Shown in pieces: positions 38,995 through 46,794 of a DNA stretch of 63,216 nucleotides. Position 1 is the stretch's first letter; the number at the start of each line of letters is the position of its first letter. The translations under genes were made by a program, and so were the position numbers. Under the pieces are notes generated by a model. It saw only the letters and a list, made by a program, of their open reading frames with translations, made no database searches and was not told the DNA's origin. Location: positions 1-63,216 of the forward strand of contig JAOPYE010000042.1 in the NCBI GenBank assembly GCA_025964775.1, read 5' to 3'. This DNA is from Marmoricola sp. (GTDB lineage Bacteria; Actinomycetota; Actinomycetes; Propionibacteriales; Nocardioidaceae).

Positions 38995-39128
38995 CCGCAC
39001 GACCCTACCGATCCGGCGGATCGTCTCCCTGTCCTGGGCCGTCGCGAGCGGGGTCTGGCGCGCGCGTGGGCAAGGCGGAAGAGGAAGGCGGCCCGGGTTT
39101 GGCCGTTGACGACGACAACGCAGCCCAT
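38991..39128 (-). CDS. Possible 45-aa ORF upstream of ddl
   Basis: ATG at 39128 opens MGCVVVVNGQTRAAFLFRLA and continues Arg-rich to a TGA at 38991-38993 that overlaps the ddl GTG (GTGA). Its 5' half lies in the dispersed repeat (39061-39120), whose other copy also forms an ORF ending on a GTGA. Coding is uncertain: composition after residue 22 looks like random high-GC translation. Confidence 0.3.
   Translation of the reverse strand: MGCVVVVNGQTRAAFLFRLAHARARPRSRRPRTGRRSAGSVGSCG
39061..39120. repeat. Dispersed 60-bp repeat, copy B (upstream of ddl)
   Basis: Partner of 35626-35686, about 84% identical with a 20-bp exact core. It lies 65-125 bp upstream of ddl on the minus strand and 80-140 bp before the plus-strand gene at 39198, so it sits in a divergent promoter region. 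Confidence 0.6.
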
Positions 39129-39185
39129 GTGCGTGCCGGGCTCTGCGCAGCAGGTCTGGGGCAGGGAGTCGATCCGCTTCATGAC

Positions 39186-39191
39186 TAGGCT
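39186..39191 (+). promoter_or_regulatory. -10 hexamer for a leaderless start
   Basis: TAGGCT is followed by exactly 6 nt and then the ATG of the PLP enzyme gene. No convincing -35 is visible. Confidence 0.45.
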
Positions 39192-39197
39192 CCTCGC

Positions 39198-40253
39198 ATG
39201 CGTCCAGCAACTCGCGCCGTCCACCTCGGTCGTCCAGCCCACGAGGCCGACGAGCCGCTCAACGTCCCGATCACGATGGCCTCCACCTACGTCGCCGGCG
39301 GGAACCGCGAGTACGGCCGCTACACGAACCCGACCTGGACTGCCTTCGAGGAGACGCTGGCGTCGCTGGAGAGCCCCGAGCTGCCGGCGTACTGCCTCTC
39401 GTTCGCCAGCGGCCTGGCGGCGGTCTCGGTCCTGCTCGACCTGGTCGGTCCCGGAGAGACCGTGATCGCACCGCGGCACGCGTACAACGGCACGGTGCTC
39501 CAGCTGGCCGACCTCGAGTCGCGCGGTCGGGTGCGCGCGAACCTCGTCGACATCACCGACACCGCTGCGGTCGTCGAAGCCTGCGCCGACGCTGCACTGG
39601 TCTGGCTCGAGTCACCGACCAACCCGGCGATGGAGATCGCCGAGATCGCCGAGATCGCAGCTGCCGCCCACGCGGCCGGCGCGAAGGTCGTGGTCGACAA
39701 CACCTTCGCCACCCCGTTGCTGCAACAGCCGCTCGACCTCGGAGCCGACGTCGTCGTCCACTCGGCGACCAAGTACCTCGCCGGCCACTCCGACGTGGTG
39801 ATGGGCGCCCTGGTCACCCGCGACAAGGCCCTGTACGACGTCCTGAAGGGCCGCCGTGACCTGCTGGGGGCGATCCCCGGCCCGTTCGAGGCGTGGCTGG
39901 CTCTGCGCGGCCTGCGCACGCTGTCGCTGCGCGTGGAGCGCTCCCAGGCCAGTGCCACCGAGCTGGCGCGTCGGCTGGCTGCGCACCCGGCGGTCGTCGA
40001 GGTCCGCTACCCCGGTTTCGGGGGCATGGTCTCGGTCGTGCTGGCCGATGCCGCCGCCGCCGACGCACTGGTCCGCAGCACGTCGCTGTGGGTGCACGCG
40101 ACCTCGCTGGGGGGCGTCGAGTCGACCTTCGAACGCCGCCGTCGCTGGGCGGCCGAGCCCGCGACGATCCCGGACGGACTCGTCCGGCTCTCGGTGGGCA
40201 TCGAGGACGTCGAGGACCTCTGGGAGGACCTCGTCGCCGCCCTGCCGAGCTAA
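39198..40253 (+). CDS. Cystathionine gamma-lyase/synthase family PLP enzyme
   Basis: 351 aa, slightly shorter than the usual 380-400. Fold type I of the Cys/Met metabolism family: YGRYTNPTWTAFEETLASLE, CLSFASGLAAVS, VVVDNTFATPLLQQPLDLGAD and the PLP lysine Lys192 in SATKYLAGHSD. The C-terminal TSLGGVESTFERRR box is present. The sequence does not tell lyase from synthase. The shortened C-terminal part (from about 255) lacks some residues found in longer members. It is convergent with gpsA (3 nt apart). Confidence 0.9.
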   Translation: MRPATRAVHLGRPAHEADEPLNVPITMASTYVAGGNREYGRYTNPTWTAFEETLASLESPELPAYCLSFASGLAAVSVLLDLVGPGETVIAPRHAYNGTVLQLADLESRGRVRANLVDITDTAAVVEACADAALVWLESPTNPAMEIAEIAEIAAAAHAAGAKVVVDNTFATPLLQQPLDLGADVVVHSATKYLAGHSDVVMGALVTRDKALYDVLKGRRDLLGAIPGPFEAWLALRGLRTLSLRVERSQASATELARRLAAHPAVVEVRYPGFGGMVSVVLADAAAADALVRSTSLWVHATSLGGVESTFERRRRWAAEPATIPDGLVRLSVGIEDVEDLWEDLVAALPS

Positions 40254-40256
40254 CCG

Positions 40257-41258
40257 CTAGTCGCGCTCGGCTTTGGGCTCGCGGGCTATGAACGCATCCA
40301 TCATGTCCCGGGCACCGATCTCGCCGCGGACCACGGCGTCCACGTGCTCGGCGATGGGCGCGTCCACCCCGATCTTGCGAGCCAGCGCGAGCAGCGACGA
40401 GCAGGACTTGGCACCTTCGGCAACCTGGCTCGTGCTGGCGTAGATCTCCTCGATGCTCATCCCCTGGCCGAGCTTCTCGCCGAAGCTCCGGTTGCGCGAG
40501 AGCGGCGACGAGCAGGTCGCCACCAGATCGCCCAGTCCGGCAAGGCCCATCAGGGTGAGCGGGTCGGCACCTTGGGCCATCGCCAGCCGGGCGGTCTCGG
40601 CGAGTCCACGGGTGATCACCGAAGCGGTGGTGTTGTCACCGAACCCGAGGCCGACGGCCATGCCGACGCACAGGCCGACGACGTTCTTGTAGGCACCACC
40701 GAGCTCGCAGCCCAGGACGTCGGTGCTGCGATAGGGACGGAACGCCCGCGAGTGGCACAAGGCCTGGATCCGGTGCGCCACGTCCTCGTCGGCGCACGCC
40801 ACGACACTGGCGGCCGGTTCGCGCCGGATGATCTCGGGGGCAAGGTTCGGCCCGCTGATCACGCCGATCCGTTCAGGGCCGGCACCGGTGACCTCCGCGA
40901 TCACCTCGCTCATCCGTTTGGTCGTTCCCAGCTCGACGCCCTTCATCAGCGAGAGGAAGACCGCATCGGGAGGCAGGACCGGCGCCCACTCGGTCAGGTT
41001 CTGGCGCAACGACTGCGAGGGGACCGAGAGCACCACGAACTCGGCACCGTCCACGGCGCGGGCCGGATCGGTGGTCGCCGTCACCGACTCGGGCAGCTCG
41101 ACACCCGGGAAGTAGTCGGAGTTCTCGTGCTTGTCGTTGATGTTGGCGCAGACGTCCTCGCGACGCGCCCACAGGGTGACGTCGTTGCCGGCGTCGGCGA
41201 GCACCGTTCCGAACGCCGTACCCCACGACCCTGCACTGAACACTGCAACGCGGCTCAT
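40257..41258 (-). CDS. gpsA: Glycerol-3-phosphate dehydrogenase [NAD(P)+]
   Basis: Makes sn-glycerol-3-phosphate for phospholipids. 333 aa. The N-terminal dinucleotide motif reads VFSAGSWGTAFGTVLADAG, with Ser8 in place of the first Gly of GxGxxG. GPNLAPEIIRREP, LGGAYKNVVGLCVGMAVGLGFGDN (catalytic Lys) and GLGDLVATCSSPLSRNRSFG are conserved. The ATG overlaps the plsC stop (ATGA), so acyltransferase and dehydrogenase are made together for phosphatidate synthesis. Confidence 0.95.
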   Translation of the reverse strand: MSRVAVFSAGSWGTAFGTVLADAGNDVTLWARREDVCANINDKHENSDYFPGVELPESVTATTDPARAVDGAEFVVLSVPSQSLRQNLTEWAPVLPPDAVFLSLMKGVELGTTKRMSEVIAEVTGAGPERIGVISGPNLAPEIIRREPAASVVACADEDVAHRIQALCHSRAFRPYRSTDVLGCELGGAYKNVVGLCVGMAVGLGFGDNTTASVITRGLAETARLAMAQGADPLTLMGLAGLGDLVATCSSPLSRNRSFGEKLGQGMSIEEIYASTSQVAEGAKSCSSLLALARKIGVDAPIAEHVDAVVRGEIGARDMMDAFIAREPKAERD

Positions 41259-42058
41259 GCCGATTCCCGGCCCTTCTTGTGGTGGGTGGGGTCCTTGTCG
41301 GGATTGCCGATCTCGCTGATCCCTGCCCGGCGCGGGTCGAAGCGCTCGGTCGGTGGGGTCTCGTGCCGCAGCTCAGCGACCAGGCCCGTGATCGCATCCA
41401 TGATGCGGTCGGTGGCCTGGTGCAGGACGTCGTTCGTCAGGGCCGCGCCTTTCTGTTCGATCTGCCCCATCAGGTCGGAGAGGTCCACGGGGTCGCCGAC
41501 CTTGTAGCGCGCGGTCCGGCGCGGGAACACGTGCGGCCGGAGCGTGTACGCCGGGAGGATCTCCTGCGCCCCCCACTGCCCGATCGGTACGACGGGACAA
41601 CCGGTCTCGAGCGCGATCCTCGCCGCGCCGGTCTTGGCACGCATCGGCCAGCCGTTCGGGTCCTTGGTGATCGTGCCTTCCGGATACACCCCGACACAGC
41701 CGCCCGCACGCACCGAGACGCAGGCGGCCTCGAACGCCTTGGCAGCGTCCGTGGTGAGCCTGGAAACCGGAATCATCCGGGCGTCGCGGACGATGTACTT
41801 CACGATCGGGACGTCGAAGAGCGCGTCCTTGGTCAGGTACTGGACCAGGCGGCCGTGCTCGTAGAGAAGCCAGCCCAACGTCAGCGGGTCGATGTGCGAG
41901 ACGTGGTTCATCGCGATGACGCAGCCACCTTCGGCCGGGATCTTCTCGCCGTCGATCCACTCGTGCTTCGTCGCCATCAGCAGGGCCGGCTTCACGATGC
42001 TCACCACGAGTCCCCATGCCCACCCGCGGCGTTCGCGCAGCTTGCGAACCTTGACCAC
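41255..42058 (-). CDS. plsC: 1-acyl-sn-glycerol-3-phosphate acyltransferase family protein
   Basis: 267 aa from a GTG with GGGAGG 9 nt upstream. The HX4D catalytic motif is NHVSHIDP (near residue 51) and the glycerophosphate-binding motif is VGVYPEGTITKDPNGWPM. A weak N-terminal hydrophobic segment (WAWGLVVSIVKPALLMA) probably binds the membrane. The C-terminal part is charged and likely cytosolic. Coupled to gpsA. Confidence 0.92.
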   Translation of the reverse strand: MVKVRKLRERRGWAWGLVVSIVKPALLMATKHEWIDGEKIPAEGGCVIAMNHVSHIDPLTLGWLLYEHGRLVQYLTKDALFDVPIVKYIVRDARMIPVSRLTTDAAKAFEAACVSVRAGGCVGVYPEGTITKDPNGWPMRAKTGAARIALETGCPVVPIGQWGAQEILPAYTLRPHVFPRRTARYKVGDPVDLSDLMGQIEQKGAALTNDVLHQATDRIMDAITGLVAELRHETPPTERFDPRRAGISEIGNPDKDPTHHKKGRESA

Positions 42059-42130
42059 GCCTGCGCCTCCCTTCGACCGTCCTGACCAGGTGCAGCAGCA
42101 GACTACCGAGGCGACTGGGAGGATCGTGGC

Positions 42131-42733
42131 GTGACGACGCCCCGATTCTCGCTGCTGGTGCCCATCAAGGACCCGGGCAGCGCGAAGTCTCGCCTCGGCG
42201 TGGGCGATACCGGCCAGCGCGCCCGGCTGATGGCCGCCTTCGCCCAGGACTCGGTTTCTGCCGCGCTCGCGTGTCGCGACGTCGAGGTGTTCCTCGTCGG
42301 CGAGACCGAGGCACTAGCCTGGCTCGGAGTCGACGTTCTCCCGGACGAGGGTGCCGGAGACCTGAACCGGGCACTGGTGAAAGCCGCCGAGAGGGTCGCA
42401 CGTCCTGATCGGGGCGTGGCGGCGATGCTGGCCGATCTCCCGTGCCTGGTGACCGCGGACCTCGCCGCGGCCCTGGCCTCGGCAACCGGGCGCGCGTACG
42501 TCGCCGATGCGGCCGGGACCGGCACCACGCTGCTCGTCGCACCGGCCGGCACAGCCCTCGATCCGCACTTCGGTGCCGACTCGGCGCGCGCGCACGCGAC
42601 CAGCGGTGCCGAGGCGATCGGAGCGGGCCTGCGCTCGCTGCGCCTTGATGTCGACACGACCGACGACCTTGCGGTCGCACTCCAGTTCGGAGTCGGTGAG
42701 CACACCGCCCGGATCGCGTCGGGTCTGGCCTGA
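42131..42733 (+). CDS. fbiD: Phosphoenolpyruvate guanylyltransferase (F420 biosynthesis)
   Basis: Activates PEP (or 2-phospholactate) with GTP as an early step of coenzyme F420 synthesis; also called cofC. 200 aa from a GTG with GGAGG 10 nt upstream. [17 protein letters not shown] is the nucleotide-binding start, [18 protein letters not shown] the metal site, and GTTLLVAP the later substrate region. Divergent from plsC. fbiA/B/C are not in the window, but presence of this gene implies F420 use. Confidence 0.93.
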   Translation: MTTPRFSLLVPIKDPGSAKSRLGVGDTGQRARLMAAFAQDSVSAALACRDVEVFLVGETEALAWLGVDVLPDEGAGDLNRALVKAAERVARPDRGVAAMLADLPCLVTADLAAALASATGRAYVADAAGTGTTLLVAPAGTALDPHFGADSARAHATSGAEAIGAGLRSLRLDVDTTDDLAVALQFGVGEHTARIASGLA

Positions 42734-42744
42734 GGCAGAATCGC

Positions 42745-42780
42745 CGAGCGGCGGTGCCCCCGCAGGGACACCGCCGCTCG
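42745..42780. terminator. Bidirectional terminator between fbiD and hupB
   Basis: CGAGCGGCGGTG pairs perfectly with CACCGCCGCTCG over 12 bp around a 12-nt loop. It lies between two convergent stops, 12 nt after fbiD and 15 nt after hupB. Confidence 0.78.
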
Positions 42781-42794
42781 TCGCACCAGGATGA

Positions 42795-43595
42795 CTACCG
42801 CTTGACGGCCTTCTTGGCCGGTGCCTTCTTCGCGGGCGCCTTCTTGGCTGGTGCCTTCTTGGCTGGTGCCTTCTTGGCAGGTGCCTTCTTGGCTGGTGCC
42901 TTCTTGGCAGGTGCCTTCTTGGCAGGTGCCTTCTTGGGTGGTGCCTTCTTGGCCGGAGCCTTCTTCGCGGGCGCCTTCTTGGCAGGCGCCTTCTTGGCCG
43001 GTGCCTTCTTGGCCGGTGCCTTCTTGGCCGGTGCCTTCTTCGCGGGCGCCCTCTTCGCAGGTGCCTTCTTCGCAGGTGCCTTCTTGGCCGGAGCCTTCTT
43101 CGCGGGCGCCTTCTTCGCAGGTGCCTTCTTCGCAGGTGCCTTCTTGGCCGGAGCCTTCTTCGCGGGCGCCTTCTTGGCCGGAGCCTTCTTGGCCGGAGCC
43201 TTCCGGGTCACGGTCTTCTTGGCGGCGCTGGCCGACTTCGTCGCCGTCTTCTTGGCGGCAGCAGCCGTGCGGGAAGCGACTGCAGCAGGCCGGGCCACGG
43301 CCAGGGCCGGAAGCTTCTTGGCACCGGAAACAATGGCCTTGAGTTCAGCGCCTGCGCTGAACTTCGGAACATTCGTCTTCTTGGACTTCATCCGCTCGCC
43401 GGTCGCCGGGTTACGCACCCAACGGGCCTCGCGGACGCGCTTCTCGAAGGACCCGAAACCGGTGATGGCGACCTTCTCGCCCTTCGCCACCTCACGGGTA
43501 ATGGTGTCGAGCACCGACTCCAGCGCGTGCGCCGCCGCCTTCTTGTTGCCCTCAAAGCGAGCAGCAAGAGCGTCGATCAACTGACTCTTGTTCAC
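42795..43595 (-). CDS. hupB: Histone-like DNA-binding protein HupB (HU with KKAPA tail)
   Basis: Nucleoid protein. 266 aa from a GTG with GGGAAG about 6 nt upstream. Residues 1-90 are a normal HU fold ([39 protein letters not shown]). A linker of about 40 residues leads to about 26 copies of the pentapeptide KKAPA, with single Arg and Pro variants, ending KKAVKR. The tail resembles histone H1 and mycobacterial HupB and may bind DNA non-specifically and be acetylated. It has its own promoter and terminator. Confidence 0.97.
   Translation of the reverse strand: MNKSQLIDALAARFEGNKKAAAHALESVLDTITREVAKGEKVAITGFGSFEKRVREARWVRNPATGERMKSKKTNVPKFSAGAELKAIVSGAKKLPALAVARPAAVASRTAAAAKKTATKSASAAKKTVTRKAPAKKAPAKKAPAKKAPAKKAPAKKAPAKKAPAKKAPAKKAPAKKAPAKRAPAKKAPAKKAPAKKAPAKKAPAKKAPAKKAPAKKAPPKKAPAKKAPAKKAPAKKAPAKKAPAKKAPAKKAPAKKAPAKKAVKR
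42797..43203 (-). repeat. 15-bp tandem repeat encoding the KKAPA tail of HupB
   Basis: About 27 units of 15 bp (plus strand consensus GGTGCCTTCTTGGC(T/C), with third-base variants). Near-identical neighbouring units suggest expansion and contraction by slippage or recombination. The opposite strand is also open through the repeat. Confidence 0.9.
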
Positions 43596-43652
43596 AACAC
43601 TTCCCTTTCGTGAACGTCTGGTGTCGAGCGCCTTGCTCGACTTTCTCCTTGC

Positions 43653-43681
43653 ACGCTAGGCAAATACGATGCCCGCCACAA
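43653..43681 (-). promoter_or_regulatory. hupB promoter
   Basis: TTGTGG and TAGCGT hexamers with a 17-bp spacer on the minus strand, 58 nt before the hupB GTG. The predicted leader contains a 7-bp hairpin GTCGAGC/GCTCGAC (43623-43641) preceded by AAGGAG. Confidence 0.5.
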
Positions 43682-43771
43682 TGCACGTGGGCGCGTGTCG
43701 GAGTAGCAAAATCCGGGGGTCGTAACGGCCAACACGAGCGCGATGAGTGTTCGCGAGCCGGACGCAATTGG

Positions 43772-43821
43772 CAATGCGTCGGAGTTTCCTCATACAGGGA
43801 TGAGAATTCTCCGACGCATTG
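43772..43821 (-). terminator. Nested hairpin downstream of leuD
   Basis: CAATGCGTCGGAG (43772-43784) pairs perfectly with 43809-43821 over 13 bp. Inside, CTCAT and ATGAG form a second 5-bp stem around ACAGGG. It begins 11 nt after the leuD stop, so it is the likely end of the leuCD mRNA. No T-run follows. Its A/T content is high for this genome. Confidence 0.65.
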
Positions 43822-43831
43822 TCGAAACAAT

Positions 43832-44434
43832 TCAGTGCTGGGTGACCGGCTTCCAGCTCGGACGCGTCGTTTCGAATTCGCTGATGACATCGGAGTGCGA
43901 CAAGGTAATTCCGACGTCATCGAGTCCTTCGAGCAGTCGCCACCGCGTGTAGTCGTCGATGTCGAACGAGTCGATGATCGCGTCCGGACCCTCACCGGCC
44001 TTGACTGTGCGGCTCTCCAGGTCGACCGTCACGGTCGCACCCGGGTGCTCGTCGAGGTAGTCCCAGATCCGCTGGACGACCTTCTCGTCGACCTGGGCCG
44101 CGAGCAGTCCGGCCTTGCCCGAGTTGCCGCGGAAGATATCGGCGAACCGGGACGAGATCACGGCCTTGAAACCGTAGTTCTGCAGTGCCCAGACGGCGTG
44201 CTCGCGCGATGAACCGGTACCGAAGTCGGGACCTGCCACGAGGACCGATGCTCCGACGTACTCGGGCTTGTTCAGGACGAAGTCGGGGTCCGAGCGCCAC
44301 GCCGAGAACAGTCCGTCCTCGAACCCGCTGCGGGTGACCCGCTTGAGGTAGACCGCGGGGATGATCTGGTCGGTGTCGACGTTGCTGCGCTTCAGCGGTA
44401 CGGCGACGCCAGTGTGGCTGGTGAACTTCTCCAT
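43832..44434 (-). CDS. leuD: 3-isopropylmalate dehydratase small subunit
   Basis: Partner of LeuC in leucine synthesis. 200 aa from the ATG giving [20 protein letters not shown]; upstream in-frame codons overlap leu[37 protein letters not shown] and [17 protein letters not shown] are the swivel-domain signatures. Starts 4 nt after leuC. Confidence 0.97.
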   Translation of the reverse strand: MEKFTSHTGVAVPLKRSNVDTDQIIPAVYLKRVTRSGFEDGLFSAWRSDPDFVLNKPEYVGASVLVAGPDFGTGSSREHAVWALQNYGFKAVISSRFADIFRGNSGKAGLLAAQVDEKVVQRIWDYLDEHPGATVTVDLESRTVKAGEGPDAIIDSFDIDDYTRWRLLEGLDDVGITLSHSDVISEFETTRPSWKPVTQH

Positions 44435-44438
44435 GACT

Positions 44439-45869
44439 TCAGGCCTCCAACTGCGCAGGTTCTTGGGCTGTTTCAAGATCGGCAGGGGACGAGAGCGTGC
44501 CGCGGATCGCGGTCGCCGCGGCGACCGGGACCGAGACCAGGTGGGTACGGCCACCCTTGCCCTGGCGACCCTCGAAGTTGCGGTTCGAGGTCGACGCGCT
44601 GCGCTCGCCCGGGGTCAGCTGGTCCGGGTTCATGCCCAAGCACATCGAGCAGCCGGCACCGCGCCACTCGGCACCCGCGGCGATGAAGATCTCGTGCAGG
44701 CCCTCGGCCTCTGCCTGCATCCGGACCCGCACCGACCCCGGTACGACGAGCAGCCGGGTGTCGGGATCGACGTGGTGGCCCGCGATGATCGACGCTGCCA
44801 GCCGCAGGTCCTCGATGCGCCCGTTGGTGCACGACCCGACGAAGACCGTGTCGACCTTGACCGCGCGCATCGGCGTACCGGCTTCGAGGCCCATATATTC
44901 GAGCGCCTTCTCGGCCGCGATCCGGTCCTGCTCCTCCTCGAACTCGGCAGGCGTCGGCACCACTCCTCCGAGGGCGACGCCCTGACCAGGGTTGGTCCCC
45001 CAGGTCACGAACGGCGTCATGACCGACGCATCCAGGACTATCTCCTCGTCGAAGGTGGCATCGGGATCGGAGACCAGCGTCTTCCAGTGTGCGACGGCTG
45101 CATCCCAGTCGGCGCCCTTCGGTGCCTCGGGCTTGCCCTCGATGTAGTCGAACGTGGTCTGGTCGGGACCGATCAGGCCCGCCTTGGCGCCCCACTCGAT
45201 GCTCATGTTGCACACGGTCATCCGGCCCTCCATGGAGAGCTCCTCGATCGCCGGGCCGCGGTACTCGACGATGTAGCCCTGGCCGCCACCGGTGCCGGTG
45301 TGGGTGATCAGGGTGAGCACCATGTCCTTGGCGGTGACCCCGGCCGGCAGGCTCCCGTTGATGGTCACGGCCATCGTCTTCGGCTTCGCCTGCATCAGCG
45401 TCTGGGTGGCGAGCACGTGCTCGACCTCGGAGGTGCCGATGCCGAACGCGATCGCACCGAAGGCACCGTGGGTGCTCGTGTGGCTGTCGCCGCAGACGAT
45501 CGTCATGCCCGGCTGCGTCAGTCCGAGCTGCGGTCCGACGACGTGCACGATGCCCTGCTCGACGTCACCGAGCGGGTGCAGCCGGACACCGAACTCGGCC
45601 GCGTTCTTGCGCAGCGTGTCGACCTGGGTCTTGGACACCGGGTCGGCGATCGGCTTGTCCCAGTCCAGCGTCGGGACGTTGTGGTCCTCGGTGGCCAGGG
45701 TCAGGTCGGGGCGGCGTACCTGGCGACCGGCGAGACGCAGCCCGTCGAAGGCCTGCGGCGAGGTCACCTCGTGGATGAGATGGAGATCGATGTAGAGCAG
45801 GTCCGGTTCACCCTCCGCCGAACGGACGACGTGCTCGTCCCACACCTTCTCTGCCAGGGTCTTGCCCAT
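44439..45869 (-). CDS. leuC: 3-isopropylmalate dehydratase large subunit
   Basis: Aconitase-family isomerase of leucine synthesis with a 4Fe-4S cluster. 476 aa from the ATG giving [15 protein letters not shown]. Cluster cysteines are in [12 protein letters not shown] and [32 protein letters not shown] is also conserved. The leader carries a GACCAGGC/GCCTGGTC hairpin (45893-45917). Control is probably by the divergent IclR protein. Confidence 0.97.
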   Translation of the reverse strand: MGKTLAEKVWDEHVVRSAEGEPDLLYIDLHLIHEVTSPQAFDGLRLAGRQVRRPDLTLATEDHNVPTLDWDKPIADPVSKTQVDTLRKNAAEFGVRLHPLGDVEQGIVHVVGPQLGLTQPGMTIVCGDSHTSTHGAFGAIAFGIGTSEVEHVLATQTLMQAKPKTMAVTINGSLPAGVTAKDMVLTLITHTGTGGGQGYIVEYRGPAIEELSMEGRMTVCNMSIEWGAKAGLIGPDQTTFDYIEGKPEAPKGADWDAAVAHWKTLVSDPDATFDEEIVLDASVMTPFVTWGTNPGQGVALGGVVPTPAEFEEEQDRIAAEKALEYMGLEAGTPMRAVKVDTVFVGSCTNGRIEDLRLAASIIAGHHVDPDTRLLVVPGSVRVRMQAEAEGLHEIFIAAGAEWRGAGCSMCLGMNPDQLTPGERSASTSNRNFEGRQGKGGRTHLVSVPVAAATAIRGTLSSPADLETAQEPAQLEA

Positions 45870-45952
45870 GGCTCCACCTCCATCTTTTCGGTGACCAGGC
45901 CCGGATGCTGCCTGGTCCGGCACCATCCAGGTGCTCATCGACGACCGTACTC

Positions 45953-45981
45953 TTGCATCTCAGCGTTTGAGACGGCAGTAT
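45953..45981 (+). promoter_or_regulatory. Promoter of the IclR gene with palindromic operator in the spacer
   Basis: TTGCAT and CAGTAT hexamers are 17 bp apart and the -10 ends 6 nt before the ATG, so the mRNA may be leaderless. A perfect palindrome TCTCA-GCGTT-TGAGA (45958-45972) fills the spacer and also overlaps the -35 region of a minus-strand promoter for leuC (TACGGT -10 at 45944-45949). Repressor binding there would block both. Confidence 0.5.
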
Positions 45982-45987
45982 TGGTAT

Positions 45988-46710
45988 ATGGACAACTCTA
46001 GCGGAGTCGGCGTTCTCGACAAAGCCGCTCTCGTTCTCGCCGCCCTCGAGTCGGGCCCGGCAACGCTGGCCGGCCTGGTGGCCGGCACCGGCCTCGCCCG
46101 ACCGACCGCTCACCGGCTCGCGGTGGCCCTGGAACACCATCGGCTGGTGGCGCGCGACATGCAAGGGCGGTTCGTCCTCGGCCCCCGGCTTGCCGAGCTC
46201 TCCGCCGCCGCCGGCGAGGACCGCCTGCTCGCCGCAGCGGGACCTGTGCTGGCTCGTCTGCGCGACATCACCGGCGAATCGGCACAGCTGTGGCGCCGTC
46301 AGGGCGAGTACCGCGTCTGCGTCGCGGCCGCCGAGCGTCCCAGCGGCCTGCGCGACACGATCCCGGTCGGGTCGCAGCTGACCATGCGGGCCGGGTCGGC
46401 GGCCCAGATCCTGCTCGCGTGGGAGGACCCCGAGCGCATCCACCGCGGCCTGCAGAACGCCGCGTTCTCCGCGACCGCCCTGGCCGGCATCCGGCGCCGC
46501 GGATGGGCCCAGTCGATCGGCGAACGGGAGCAGGGCGTCGCCTCCGTCTCGGCCCCCGTGCGCTCCCCGAGCGGCAAGATCATCGCCGCCGTCTCTGTCT
46601 CCGGCCCGCTCGAGCGCCTCTCGCGCCAACCCGGCCGGATGCACGCCCCTGCCGTCCTGGCCGCTGCCGACCGCCTCTCGGAGTCGCTCCGGCGCGCCGC
46701 CGCCGAGTAA
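45988..46710 (+). CDS. IclR family regulator (NdgR-like), divergent from leuCD
   Basis: 240 aa from the ATG giving MDNSSGVGVLDKAALVLAALE. Winged helix-turn-helix at about 10-65 (TLAGLVAGTGLARPTAHRLAVAL), then the IclR effector domain (LARLRDITGESAQLWRR, GSQLTMRAGSAAQILLAW, GVASVSAPV, GKIIAAVSVSGPLERL). Divergent position next to leuCD is that of NdgR/AreB/LtbR-type regulators of leucine genes in actinobacteria, so control of leuCD is probable. Confidence 0.92.
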   Translation: MDNSSGVGVLDKAALVLAALESGPATLAGLVAGTGLARPTAHRLAVALEHHRLVARDMQGRFVLGPRLAELSAAAGEDRLLAAAGPVLARLRDITGESAQLWRRQGEYRVCVAAAERPSGLRDTIPVGSQLTMRAGSAAQILLAWEDPERIHRGLQNAAFSATALAGIRRRGWAQSIGEREQGVASVSAPVRSPSGKIIAAVSVSGPLERLSRQPGRMHAPAVLAAADRLSESLRRAAAE

Positions 46711-46794
46711 CCTGCCAGCCGCTCCAAAATCGTCCGACGACACCCTGTAAAGTGCACTGCTCCACTAGACTTTGACCAGGACGGACCCGCACTC

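Noticed and set aside
42754..43584. Plus-strand AGAFLAGAF protein opposite hupB
   Set aside because: It exists only because the hupB repeat has no stop on the other strand; no ribosome-binding site or family supports it.
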